Shown piece after piece: positions 34,374 to 42,612 of a stretch of 64,000 nt of DNA (its first letter is position 1; every line of letters begins with the position of its first letter). The notes beneath the pieces were generated by a model. That model was not told where the DNA came from. It made no database searches and saw nothing but the letters and a program-made list of their open reading frames with translations. A program made the position numbers and the translations under genes. The DNA is from Clostridium thailandense (lineage in GTDB: Bacteria; Bacillota; Clostridia; Clostridiales; Clostridiaceae): positions 62,001-126,000 of the forward strand of contig NZ_JAEEGC010000007.1 of NCBI RefSeq assembly GCF_019207025.1, read 5' to 3'.

Positions 34374-35066
34374 TTAATTATTATAGATAAAACATGAGGA
34401 TTTTGAAATCCCACTAGGAATAAAATTCTGATCATAAATTGATTGGTTATTTATATAGATACTTTGACTTATTGAATTTTTAAATTTCGAAACAAAATAT
34501 TTACGAGAATTTTTATTGAGATTTCCATTAAAATATACCCATGAATTTCCAATGTAAACTGCTTTTCTATATTGATCATTAATTTTAATTTTAGACATAG
34601 AGTGAAATTGCATCTTTTTAGAACTCGTGGTGATTATTTTAAACTTTCTATCTTCATTCAATTCTAAATCTCCAATATACTCTTCAAACTCACCATCTTC
34701 TGCTTCAATATATTCATCTTTAACTGGTAAATCTAATTCATCCATTTCACTAAATTGACATTCCAAAACAGTTTCTTTTTGTTCTACATAAGACCATGTA
34801 ACAACATAATTTTTATCATAAGGACTTCTTAAGGAATCATATAATGTTATCTTATCAGAAAGCATGTCTATAACAACTTGTGAATTAGTTTTAGATATTA
34901 TCCATCGTTGCTCATTTCTTATATCACAACATAAACATAAATATAAATTATTATAAGTATCTCTACAAGTAAATAATACTGGATACTCTGATTCAAAAAT
35001 TATATATTCAATATCCAAACTACCTACACCTTTAATATTTTCAAAATATGGTTTTGGTAATCCCAT
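34374..35066 (-). CDS. DUF6575-like protein in SecB-associated operon
   Basis: A 230-residue protein. The N-terminal half (IIFESEYPVLFTCRDTYNNL, then YLCLCCDIRNEQRWIISKTN) resembles the DUF6575 type, a family of unknown function; this naming is tentative. An acidic segment lies at about residues 115-130 and a beta-rich C-terminus follows. It sits between a possible toxin gene and a SecB-like gene, so it would be the antitoxin in a toxin-antitoxin-chaperone reading. The stop is 13 bases before the SecB-like start, and its own start overlaps the upstream stop region. Confidence 0.6.
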   Translation of the reverse strand: MGLPKPYFENIKGVGSLDIEYIIFESEYPVLFTCRDTYNNLYLCLCCDIRNEQRWIISKTNSQVVIDMLSDKITLYDSLRSPYDKNYVVTWSYVEQKETVLECQFSEMDELDLPVKDEYIEAEDGEFEEYIGDLELNEDRKFKIITTSSKKMQFHSMSKIKINDQYRKAVYIGNSWVYFNGNLNKNSRKYFVSKFKNSISQSIYINNQSIYDQNFIPSGISKSSCFIYNN

Positions 35067-35500
35067 TATAATTCCACCTCCTTAAAATAATCTTGGGGAT
35101 TTGAATTTTCATATATCCACCAGTCTACATGGCTATCCTTTTTATTTGGCTCTCGTTCCTTTGTTCTTTGGCAGGGGCCACAACTACTTTCTGTAATGCC
35201 ATATGCAACTTTGACTTCAGGATGATGTCTACTAAATGTTTTTTTTCTTCTTTTTATATCCTTTTCTTTTTCATAACATGAAGTTGAATAATCGCCAGGA
35301 TCATCTGAATTACTGTTAAAACTTTTATTAGATGTTAATCCTTTAATTTGAACTTCATAAGTTCCATAAAAGGCTTCTCTATCTATTTTCCCCCAAATAC
35401 ATAATCTATAAACATTAATATTTTCAAGCTTGGCTCCTTCAGGTAATTTTAGATTTGAAAAAAAATTTGGAAAAACTTTTTCTGCTCTTTCATTATTCAT
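35066..35500 (-). CDS. Uncharacterised 144-residue protein, first gene of SecB operon
   Basis: Not recognised. Cys-rich in places (STSCYEKEKDIKRRKKTFSR, then ESSCGPCQRTKEREPNKK). VYRLCIWG...DYSTSCYEKE shows an Arg, then Ser-Thr-Ser, then Glu-x-Glu, loosely like the R-STS-ExE signature of ADP-ribosyltransferase toxins such as CmdT; spacing makes this weak. The operon order (this gene, DUF6575-like, SecB-like) matches toxin-antitoxin-chaperone. It starts beside a 9-bp inverted repeat at 35516-35554. Confidence 0.55.
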   Translation of the reverse strand: MNNERAEKVFPNFFSNLKLPEGAKLENINVYRLCIWGKIDREAFYGTYEVQIKGLTSNKSFNSNSDDPGDYSTSCYEKEKDIKRRKKTFSRHHPEVKVAYGITESSCGPCQRTKEREPNKKDSHVDWWIYENSNPQDYFKEVEL

Positions 35501-35515
35501 ATTATTATCCTACTT

Positions 35516-35554
35516 ACTCTATAATATAATTTATTTTAATATATGTTATAGAGT
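35516..35554. promoter_or_regulatory. Inverted repeat upstream of the SecB operon
   Basis: ACTCTATAA (35516-35524) and TTATAGAGT (35546-35554) are perfect 9-bp arms, 16 bases upstream of the first gene's start. It is a good position for an autoregulatory operator. The rest of the 35555-35830 spacer shows nothing else clear. Confidence 0.55.
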
Positions 35555-35830
35555 AATTTTACCATTATATTAATTATCTAACAATACTACTTTTTCATTT
35601 AATCAAATTGGATTAAAACTTGATATTTTAATCCTTTCATTAGATTTTGTTAAGCTAACTAAAGGCGGTATTTAAGTAAATGATAAAAATAACAACTTTT
35701 TATATATTTTAAAGCTTGATAACCTAAATTTTTCATACAAATAATCATACGAAATTTATTACATTTTTATGTATAAAATTTATTACAATGGAAATAATAT
35801 AAATATAAACATAGAGGAGGAATTGATAAA

Positions 35831-36136
35831 ATGACTAATGCAGAAAGAATTCTAAGCAACTATGATTTAAGGGTGGTAAAAAGATATGGCTTTCTTGCTA
35901 TAAGCAAGAAATGGAAAAATAATTATAAGTGTGTGGCACCAAATAAGAAGCAGAGATTATACTTTATGTTTGGAAATGAATTTAGAAAAGATACTATACA
36001 GGAGCTTATAAGAGAAAGAAAAGTAATAAAAGTAACAGCTTATGGACTATATAAAATGTTATTAAGAGAAGAAACTTTTTATAGTGTATTAGAAAGATAT
36101 AAGAGATATAGTGAATTAAAGAAATTACAGCAATAG
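35831..36136 (+). CDS. Basic 101-residue protein of unknown function
   Basis: Not recognised. It is highly basic (YDLRVVKRYGFLAISKKWKN, then RKDTIQELIRERKVIKVTAY) with no membrane segment. A strong AGAGGAGGA site precedes it. It ends in a 13-bp perfect hairpin overlapping the stop. The style is that of small plasmid or phage DNA-binding proteins. Its downstream partner is a small ribbon-helix-helix-like protein. Confidence 0.7.
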   Translation: MTNAERILSNYDLRVVKRYGFLAISKKWKNNYKCVAPNKKQRLYFMFGNEFRKDTIQELIRERKVIKVTAYGLYKMLLREETFYSVLERYKRYSELKKLQQ

Positions 36137-36153
36137 TCCAATTGCTGTAATTT
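36122..36153 (+). terminator. 13-bp hairpin overlapping the stop codon
   Basis: AAATTACAGCAAT (36122-36134) pairs perfectly with ATTGCTGTAATTT (36141-36153). The left arm includes the last codons. Only AAAATG follows, so it may be a processing or regulatory stem. Confidence 0.7.
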
Positions 36154-36209
36154 AAAATGTATAGAATTTTGTAACTGTGTCAAGAATAAGGAAAAAGGAG
36201 GTAATACTT

Positions 36210-36374
36210 ATGAAACGATATGATAAGCCAAAGAAGGCAAAAAAGGAAATGAAGCAGATACATTTTGATATGGAACTTGAAACATATTTAAAGGTAGAAA
36301 AGGCTGTATATGATAAAGGATATAGTCTGGCAGAGTATTTTAGGAAAAAAGCGCTGGAAGTTCTTGAGCAGTAA
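36210..36374 (+). CDS. Ribbon-helix-helix-like small protein
   Basis: A 54-residue basic protein: MKRYDKPKKAKKEMKQIHFD, then METYLKVEKAVYDKG-type segments and SLAEYFRKKALEVLEQ. The strand (KQIHFDM) plus two helices is a ribbon-helix-helix pattern seen in plasmid copy-number, partition and relaxosome accessory proteins. ATG 36210 follows AAGGAGG; an in-frame start at 36177 lies upstream of it. The neighbouring hairpin-rich DNA makes a replication or transfer-region role possible (inference). Confidence 0.65.
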   Translation: MKRYDKPKKAKKEMKQIHFDMELETYLKVEKAVYDKGYSLAEYFRKKALEVLEQ

Positions 36375-36412
36375 TAGAATGATATATTCTATTACTGCTC
36401 AAGAATTTTTTT
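36361..36412 (+). terminator. 20-bp perfect terminator hairpin over the stop codon
   Basis: A 20-base left arm (36361-36380, including the last codons and the stop) pairs perfectly with 36386-36405, over a loop GATAT, followed by T7. Confidence 0.92.
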
Positions 36413-36710
36413 GTTCAAAATAAAGCTGCAAGAACAAAAAAGTCCAAGCACCTTCCTGGAGCCGTTCATAAACTATGGCAGTAGCTGGAACAGCAGACTG
36501 GTTTTGTGCTGTATAATTGAAAGAGATGAGGGGAAGTTCAGTATTTTAAATACTTCCTATCACCGCATCATAAGAGAGAAACACAGCACAAAATTTTAAA
36601 TGTCAAAGTGTTCATTCTTCATAGGCATGCTCCTTTGACATTTAAAAAAGGATGCGGCCTATGATGTGAAAAACTTTGGGTTAAGGGAAATATAGTAATC
36701 CTCAGCAGCT

Positions 36711-36765
36711 TTGTTCATGCCCTGATAAGGGCTTGAACAAAGTGGACTCCCCTGGGGTTGTCCAC
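36711..36765. repeat. Two adjacent hairpins (possible replication/transfer structure)
   Basis: TTGTTCATGCCCT-GATA-AGGGCTTGAACAA (36711-36740) is followed at once by GTGGACTCCCC/GGGGTTGTCCAC (36742-36765). Paired stems next to a ribbon-helix-helix gene recall plasmid ssDNA or dsDNA origins and oriT regions; no nick-site consensus was identified. Confidence 0.55.
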
Positions 36766-36996
36766 CCTGAAGGGCTGCGGTGGGCGTTTGTTAAAAGTTT
36801 CAATCAGTATAAAGCTTGAGCGTGATAGAAGGACCAAAGAGGAATACCCTAATAATTCAATTGCAAATAGGTAGTTGTCTAGATTTATTACAGAAGCACT
36901 TTATCCGCAGGAAGCTTGCTGCTTTTTTATAGTTTATAGCATTATTATGACAAGCTGACGAGGAATAAAAAGTGCTGGATTTAGATAACGAAGGAA

Positions 36997-37034
36997 ACTT
37001 ATCATATATACATAAAAATATATATATGATAAGT
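36997..37034. repeat. 14-bp perfect stem-loop
   Basis: ACTTATCATATATA (36997-37010) pairs with TATATATGATAAGT (37021-37034) across a 10-base loop. No T run follows. Confidence 0.65.
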
Positions 37035-37386
37035 AAGTATAGTATATATAAGTAGTATGAATATTATAATGTATATGGATATCAAGAAAGTATATATATT
37101 GGAATTAAAAACAAATATAATAAAGCAGAAAAGAATGTATTTAGAAGTATATGCTAAATTATTGAAGTTAAAATAAATTCATGAGCTTTTAGCATTAGAG
37201 AATATAAGTAATAATAAAATAATTGATAATATGAAATGAACAAAGAGCAGGATGGAGGGTTTGGGAAGCTTCCCACTATTTTTTACTTTGGACTAGCTAT
37301 TTTTTTGAACGTAAGGAGTGAAGCTTTTGACCCTAGAGGAATACCCAAGGCTTGCAGAGCTGCAGCGAGTGAAGAGAAAAATAATA

Positions 37387-37540
37387 GCTTGTACAAAGTT
37401 TCCTTGCGACAAGGGAGCCTATTATAAGACCTGCAGAGATTTTCTACCTGGGTTTGGGGCGGAGCATCCCATTGTAATTAAAGGCTATGGACTAGCTTTT
37501 ATTCTGAGGAGACGAAGAGTTAAAGCCTGTCCATAGCTTC
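37387..37540 (-). repeat. Inverted repeat copy 2 (partner at 27239-27394)
   Basis: Reverse-complement relative of 27239-27394, about 80 percent identical by eye. With that copy it frames the ParA-RelA/SpoT, 30-kb pair, AbiH, SecB-operon and RHH genes. Confidence 0.75.
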
Positions 37541-37582
37541 TTTTGGCATAAAAATAAAAACTGGAAAATGTTTGTTTTTATA

Positions 37583-37639
37583 TTGACAATACATCAAATA
37601 TGGTGTATTGTTTTGTTATAACATCAAAAATGGTGTATT
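37583..37639 (+). promoter_or_regulatory. HigB-like gene promoter with two operator palindromes
   Basis: TTGACA (37583-37588), a 17-bp spacer and TATTGT (37606-37611). The imperfect palindrome ATACATCA-AATA-TGGTGTAT (37589-37608) recurs as ACATCAAAAATGGTGTATT (37621-37639). This fits toxin-antitoxin autoregulation. Confidence 0.65.
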
Positions 37640-37662
37640 CATAATAAATAAGGAGAGATTAG

Positions 37663-38007
37663 ATGGCGACAGAAACCTATAAAACAAAAGGAGGAAAAGA
37701 TGTTATAACCGAGTATATTGATCAACTTGAAGGAATGGAGAAGGCTAGAGCAAAGATAATCCTTGAGTCTCTAGAAAAAGATGGATTAGAAGCTCTAGAG
37801 TACATGAATACAAGGCAACTAAGTGGAAAGTTATACGAGATAAAGTTTGACAACAGTAGATTTATGTACGTAGTTATAGATTGTAATTTAATCCATATAC
37901 TTCATGCCTGTAAAAAGCAAAAAGGAAAGACATCACAATCGGATCTTAATACAGCAAAAAAAAGGGCAGTAAAATTAGGAAAAAAACTCGGTAAAACATT
38001 TGTATAA
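37663..38007 (+). CDS. HigB/Gp49-like toxin
   Basis: A 114-residue protein of the phage-derived Gp49/HigB (RelE superfamily) type, with TYKTKGGKDVITEYIDQLEG, LSGKLYEIKFDNSRFMYVVI and LIHILHACKKQKGKT as the conserved blocks. These toxins cleave mRNA at ribosomes. The usual order is toxin first, then an XRE antitoxin. Here the antitoxin-like gene is 798 bases away (38806), with tandem repeats between. ATG follows AAGGAGAG. Confidence 0.85.
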   Translation: MATETYKTKGGKDVITEYIDQLEGMEKARAKIILESLEKDGLEALEYMNTRQLSGKLYEIKFDNSRFMYVVIDCNLIHILHACKKQKGKTSQSDLNTAKKRAVKLGKKLGKTFV

Positions 38008-38011
38008 AGGA

Positions 38012-38043
38012 TTTGTATAAGGAGAAAATAATCCTTATACAAA
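38012..38043. terminator. 12-bp hairpin just after the HigB-like gene
   Basis: TTTGTATAAGGA (38012-38023) pairs with TCCTTATACAAA (38032-38043). C-rich sequence follows instead of T, so it may be a transcript stabiliser or an attenuator rather than a terminator. Confidence 0.6.
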
Positions 38044-38307
38044 CCCAATCCCCCTAAAAAAGGATTATATAGGTTAAGAAACCGCTATTGTTTTAACTCT
38101 CATTTAAAAGTTTAAAATTCTATTTAATGAAATTTAAGGATGTGGAGGTGTTGATAGACGATGTGAAAAAATGAATATAATTGTTTAATTAAAATCTGAA
38201 CGGAAAATTGATACTAAAGGAATAAGATATTGAAACTAATTTTTATTGAACAACTGATGTATTATATCTATTTTGAATCTAAATAAAAGGAAGTGTTGTT
38301 AATGAAC

Positions 38308-38703
38308 TTAAATTATTGAGATTGATTTTTTATTAAATTATTGAGTATGTTTATTCTTGATTTAAAGTATGTAAAAATATTAATAAATTAATTTGAAGTT
38401 AGAACAAATTAATTATTAAAATTAAATTGTAGATTAGTGTTAAATTATTGAGATTGATTTTTTATTAAATTATTGATGTATACCTATTTTTGATCCAAAT
38501 ATGTAAAAATATTAATAAACTAATTCGAAATTAGAATAAATCAATTATTAAAATTGAATTGTAGATCGGTATTAAAGTATCAAAAATGATTTTTAGTTAA
38601 ATGATTTATGTATATCTGTTTTTTAAAATTCAAGTATGTAAGAATACTAATAAATTAATAAAATGAGTATTAATTTATTTATTAAAAGAAGGATATTAAG
38701 TTA
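38308..38703 (+). repeat. 132-bp tandem repeats between toxin and antitoxin genes
   Basis: Unit starts of TTAAATTATTGAGATTGATT lie at 38308 and 38440, exactly 132 bp apart and well conserved. A third, diverged unit starts at 38572. A degenerate unit seems to precede (about 38175-38307), and a partial one follows at 38730-38760 (GATGAGATTGATTTTTTATA). No reading frame spans them. The region is AT-rich with no gene of its own. Confidence 0.8.
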
Positions 38704-38805
38704 ATATTTAGTGTTGTAGTTTACCATTTAAGGTGATGAGATTGATTTTTTATACAATGGTTAGTATACAGGCATTCTAAAAACAATCAAGGGAGGTGTT
38801 AATGA

Positions 38806-39093
38806 ATGAGTTTAAAAAGGGTTAGCCATAGTGAAGAAGACATGCAAATCAAAGAAGATGAACGGAATGCATTCTTCATGGATGTAGCAAGATTAGAGAG
38901 AGAGATAGCAAAAAATTTAGCAAGTATAAGAAAGCAAGAGGGTTTAACACAAAGTAATATCGCAGATAAAACAGGGTTAACTCAGCAAATGGTTTCCAGA
39001 CTAGAAAAACTAGGTAACTCACCAACATTAGAGAGTTTTTTAAAATATGTTGTTGCACTTGATTTAAAAATAAAGTTCGAGAAAATTAATTAA
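38806..39093 (+). CDS. HigA-like XRE antitoxin
   Basis: A 95-residue helix-turn-helix protein: LASIRKQEGLTQSNIADKTG, then LTQQMVSRLEKLGNSPTLES is an XRE domain typical of HigA antitoxins, ending LDLKIKFEKIN. The N-terminal 40 residues are helical and charged (about 1-40). Normally such genes overlap or closely follow the toxin; here the gap holds 132-bp repeats. The ribosome site is GGGAGG. A strong terminator follows. Confidence 0.8.
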   Translation: MSLKRVSHSEEDMQIKEDERNAFFMDVARLEREIAKNLASIRKQEGLTQSNIADKTGLTQQMVSRLEKLGNSPTLESFLKYVVALDLKIKFEKIN

Positions 39094-39100
39094 ACAGGGT

Positions 39101-39146
39101 AAAGAAGATGCTGTCTCAAAGTTAAATTTGAGATAGCTCTTCTTTT
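39101..39146 (+). terminator. Terminator after HigA-like gene
   Basis: A 20-base left arm (39101-39120) pairs with 39127-39145 with few mismatches (GAAGA...TCTTC, GTCTCAAA/TTTGAGAT), followed by T. Confidence 0.85.
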
Positions 39147-39274
39147 GTATTGAAATAAAAAATCAAATCTAATAACTTAAAATGATAAAACTCCTAAATC
39201 TGATATTAGAAAAAAATATAGAAAATTAATGGTTTTGATGAACTATTATAATAAAATTTATATGGGGTGTTGAT

Positions 39275-41287
39275 ATGTTTTTCTTTTTCTTTAATAAGCA
39301 TGAAGATAAATTGCGTGAAGTAGCAGAAAGTGAAAAAATAAAAACAATATTAGAAAGTGAAGAATATTATTTCCAAAAGGCAATTGATAAATATGATGAA
39401 TACAAAAAAATTACTGTTAGTGAAAATGTATTAAGGTCACTCATTGAACAATCTGAAAGAAAACCTTTTTCATATGAAAAATGGTTAAGTAGTTACAGTA
39501 AAGATACTGAAGAGTATAGAATGTTAAGAATAATTGGGGAGTTAGTGAGTTATATAGATCAAAAAGCATCAATGAAAAATAAACTAAATCAATATGATGA
39601 TAAGCGAACTATGGCATTAGCCTATGTAAGGCAAAATGTTTGGCTAAAAAACCTTATAAAATTTAAGATGAATGGCAAATTGGAAGAACTTACAGAGATA
39701 ATTCAAAATGCAATTAGGTATATTGAGCATCCAGATAAAGTAATATCAGTTTTTAAGGAAGAGAGGAAGCTGCAAATATCTAAAAGTATTTTTGATGGGC
39801 AGGATGGAGAACTATTTCAATGTATGAAGGAAATAGGAATAGAATCAAAAAATCCTATGAATGATGGGTATGTATATTCACTTATCTTACATTCAGAGAA
39901 AATAAGAGAGTTGTGGGATAAAGAAAATAATGAGTTAGAAAACATTGTTAAGGAAAAAAGAACTTGGTCATATTCTCCAGGAGAAGACGGATATAAGTGG
40001 AGTGAGTTTAAAGAAATTGGAATTATGGCAATAGGCTGGGATAAAGTTGGAGATTTAACGGCGTATGATACAAAAGAGGAAATTAAAGAACAACTTAAAG
40101 AATTATATGGAACAGAAAGCAATTATATGAATGATGGACTTGCATTGTGGCAATTTTGCAATGAAATTCAAGTTGGAGATAGAATATTTGCAAAAGTAGG
40201 AAGTAAAACATTACTTGGTATTGGGGAAGTTGTTTCAGATTATGAGTATGATGAAAATAGAGAAGAATTTAAACATTTGCGCAAAGTTAACTGGATTAAG
40301 ACAGGCCATTGGGAATTAGATGAAAAGTTTGCTATTAAAACACTTACAGATATTACTTCTTTTGATGAATTCTGCAGAAGTGTTGAAAGAATAGTTGATC
40401 TTGATGGTAAGAGAGCAGTGGGAGAAAGTAAAACTTTTTTTGAAACCTATAACAAGGAAAATTTCTTAAAGGATGTGTTTATAAGTGAAGAAGAATACGA
40501 CACTTTAGCTATTCTTCTTAAAAGAAAGAAGAATATAATTCTGCAGGGAGCACCTGGAGTTGGAAAAACATATGCTGCAAAGCGTCTAGCTTATTCAATA
40601 ATAGGTAAAAAAGACGATGAGTGTGTTAAATTAATACAATTCCATCAAAGTTATTCTTATGAAGATTTTATTATGGGATATCGTCCAGATGATAAAGGTT
40701 TCTCTATTGAATACGGTACATTTTATAATTTTTGCCATAAAGCGCAGAACTCTGATAAGAAGTTTTTCCTTATTATTGATGAGATAAACAGAGGGAATTT
40801 AAGTAAGATATTTGGGGAACTCCTTATGCTAATTGAAGCTGACAAACGTGGTGAAAAGATAGTGCTTACATATAAGGACGAGGAATTTTATGTTCCAGAA
40901 AATCTATACATTATTGGCACTATGAACACAGCTGATAGGAGCTTAGCAATCATTGATTATGCACTTCGCAGACGGTTTTGCTTTTTTGAACTTGCACCAG
41001 CCTTTGAGACAGAGGTTTTTAAAAAATATCTACTTGGTAATAATGTAGATAAAGATTTGGTAGATAAAATAGTTAAAAGATTTTCTTATTTAAATAGTGA
41101 GATTAAAATCGATCCAAACCTTGGAAGCGGCTTTAGAATAGGTCACAGCTATTTTTGTGATTGTAGTAGTGCAGATGTATTTTGGTACCAGACTATAGTT
41201 AAGTATGAAATAGCTCCCCTGTTAGAAGAATATTGGTTTGATGATATAGAAAATGCAAAAAAGCATATTGAAGAATTATTAGGGTGA
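39275..41287 (+). CDS. mcrB: McrB-like GTPase subunit of type IV restriction
   Basis: A 670-residue AAA+ protein of the McrB family. N-terminal region to about 220 is unassigned. An EVE-like region (about 240-380: TWSYSPGEDGYKWSEFKEIG, GDRIFAKVGSKTLLGIGEVV) may bind modified bases. The motor domain has Walker A LQGAPGVGKTYAAKRL, Walker B FFLIIDEINRGNLSKIFGEL and sensor IIGTMNTADRSLAIID with YALRRRFCFFEL. With McrC it would cleave modified phage DNA. It overlaps mcrC by 4 bases. Confidence 0.9.
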   Translation: MFFFFFNKHEDKLREVAESEKIKTILESEEYYFQKAIDKYDEYKKITVSENVLRSLIEQSERKPFSYEKWLSSYSKDTEEYRMLRIIGELVSYIDQKASMKNKLNQYDDKRTMALAYVRQNVWLKNLIKFKMNGKLEELTEIIQNAIRYIEHPDKVISVFKEERKLQISKSIFDGQDGELFQCMKEIGIESKNPMNDGYVYSLILHSEKIRELWDKENNELENIVKEKRTWSYSPGEDGYKWSEFKEIGIMAIGWDKVGDLTAYDTKEEIKEQLKELYGTESNYMNDGLALWQFCNEIQVGDRIFAKVGSKTLLGIGEVVSDYEYDENREEFKHLRKVNWIKTGHWELDEKFAIKTLTDITSFDEFCRSVERIVDLDGKRAVGESKTFFETYNKENFLKDVFISEEEYDTLAILLKRKKNIILQGAPGVGKTYAAKRLAYSIIGKKDDECVKLIQFHQSYSYEDFIMGYRPDDKGFSIEYGTFYNFCHKAQNSDKKFFLIIDEINRGNLSKIFGELLMLIEADKRGEKIVLTYKDEEFYVPENLYIIGTMNTADRSLAIIDYALRRRFCFFELAPAFETEVFKKYLLGNNVDKDLVDKIVKRFSYLNSEIKIDPNLGSGFRIGHSYFCDCSSADVFWYQTIVKYEIAPLLEEYWFDDIENAKKHIEELLG

Positions 41288-42360
41288 TAGATATGAGTGA
41301 AGATCAGAAGATACCAATAAAAAACATATATTATATGATATGTTATGCATGGAATACACTAAAGATAGAAGATAAAACACTGGTTGGTATAGAAAAATTT
41401 GATAGCATTTATAACCTATTAGCTAAAGTAATAATAAATGGTGTTAACAACATTATTAAACGTGGCTTTCATAGAGAATACACTGATCATAAAGAAGAGT
41501 TGACAATGGTTAGAGGTAAAATAGATATTATGAATTCAATAAGGCAGCAATCGCTGACAAGAAAAAGATTAGTTTGTGACTATGATGAATTTAAATCTAA
41601 TGTATGCTTCAATCAAATTTTAAAAACTACTATAGGAATGATAATAAGATCTCATGACCTTGATGATGGATTAAGAAAAGAACTTATTGATATTAAGTAT
41701 TATTTTTCTCAGATCGATGAAATTAAAATAAATGTACGTGTTTTTTCATTATTAAAATACAGTCGCAATAATATACATTATAAAATGTTAATGAATGTTT
41801 GTGAGCTTATATACTCTGGACTTATTACTAATGAAAGTGGAAATAAATTTAAATTCCATGATTTTATCCGTGATAAGCAGATGGAGAAATTATATGAAAA
41901 ATTCGTTTTGAATTTTTATAAAAAGCATCTAAGAGCAGAAGTATATAAAGTTCATTCGCCTAAAATTAAATGGGATTTAGACAAAAATTTTAATAACATA
42001 GGTATGGAATATCTTCCTGAAATGAGAACAGATGTGGTGATTGAAAATGAGTTGGAGCATATTCAAACAATTATAGATACAAAATACTATGCATCTGCGT
42101 TGAAAAGCAGAAATTTTAGTGAATCTAAGAAATTGATTTCAGATAATTTGTACCAAATATTAGCATATCTAAATAACAGTAATTATTTAGGAACAGTATC
42201 AGGAATATTGTTATATCCAACTACAGAACAGGAGTTAAACATAAAATATAAAATAAATGATAAAATAATTAAAGTAAAAACCTTGAATCTTTCTGCTGAC
42301 TGGGAGGAAATCTACAAAAGATTAATAAATATTATTAATGCTGATGAAAATGTATGTTAG
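41284..42360 (+). CDS. mcrC: McrC nuclease subunit of type IV restriction
   Basis: A 358-residue McrC protein. N-terminus PIKNIYYMICYAWNTLK is the family opening. The PD-(D/E)xK nuclease motif is visible near residues 245-265: PEMRTDVVI (Asp) and TIIDTKYY (Asp-x-Lys). McrC joins McrB hexamers and cuts DNA after translocation. It starts GTG inside the mcrB stop (4-base overlap); ATG at 41293 is also possible. Confidence 0.9.
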   Translation: MIDMSEDQKIPIKNIYYMICYAWNTLKIEDKTLVGIEKFDSIYNLLAKVIINGVNNIIKRGFHREYTDHKEELTMVRGKIDIMNSIRQQSLTRKRLVCDYDEFKSNVCFNQILKTTIGMIIRSHDLDDGLRKELIDIKYYFSQIDEIKINVRVFSLLKYSRNNIHYKMLMNVCELIYSGLITNESGNKFKFHDFIRDKQMEKLYEKFVLNFYKKHLRAEVYKVHSPKIKWDLDKNFNNIGMEYLPEMRTDVVIENELEHIQTIIDTKYYASALKSRNFSESKKLISDNLYQILAYLNNSNYLGTVSGILLYPTTEQELNIKYKINDKIIKVKTLNLSADWEEIYKRLINIINADENVC

Positions 42361-42560
42361 TGTGTTTATCTAGAAAGAAATTTTAGAAGAAAAGACTTTC
42401 TTTATTTAAAAAAGGATAAAATATAGATATTAATAGATTTAAAATTTAATTTAGTTTTATATAATTAAAATGTAAAAGAAGGTAAAGTCCATATAACAAA
42501 TGTATAAAACTGGACAAGAAAATATTAGGCTTCTATATATGTGCTGAGAAAAAATATTAC

Positions 42561-42597
42561 TTAATCCTTATAAATCGAATTAAATTATAAGGATTAA
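42561..42597. promoter_or_regulatory. 13-bp perfect inverted repeat before the AlbA_2 gene
   Basis: TTAATCCTTATAA (42561-42573) and TTATAAGGATTAA (42585-42597) lie 15 bases before the start at 42613, with no T run. An operator or leader stem is likely. Confidence 0.6.
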
Positions 42598-42612
42598 ACA
42601 AGAAAAAAGCGG

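Larger units (their letters stand above)
36413..37582. other. Hairpin-rich non-coding region, 1.2 kb
   Basis: No gene is called with confidence. Structures in order: TTTTGTGCTGT/ACAGCACAAAA (36502-36512, 36583-36593), AAATGTCAAAG/CTTTGACATTT (36598-36608, 36633-36643), twin hairpins at 36711-36765 and a 14-bp stem at 36997-37034. The inverted-repeat partner of 27239-27394 occupies 37387-37540. A weak frame at 37327-37536 starts TTG after AAGGAG but its inverted copy does not keep the reading frame, so it is probably not coding. Confidence 0.55.

Noticed and set aside
36177-36209. Longer start for the ribbon-helix-helix gene
   Set aside because: The AAGGAGG site lies inside this extension and directs ATG 36210.
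36411-36599. 62-codon frame after the 20-bp terminator
   Set aside because: It begins in the terminator T run, has no ribosome site, and the region is dominated by hairpins.
37236-37536. Overlapping short frames near the inverted repeat
   Set aside because: The inverted copy at 27239-27394 preserves the DNA but not the reading frame, so coding is not supported, although AAGGAG precedes a TTG at 37327.
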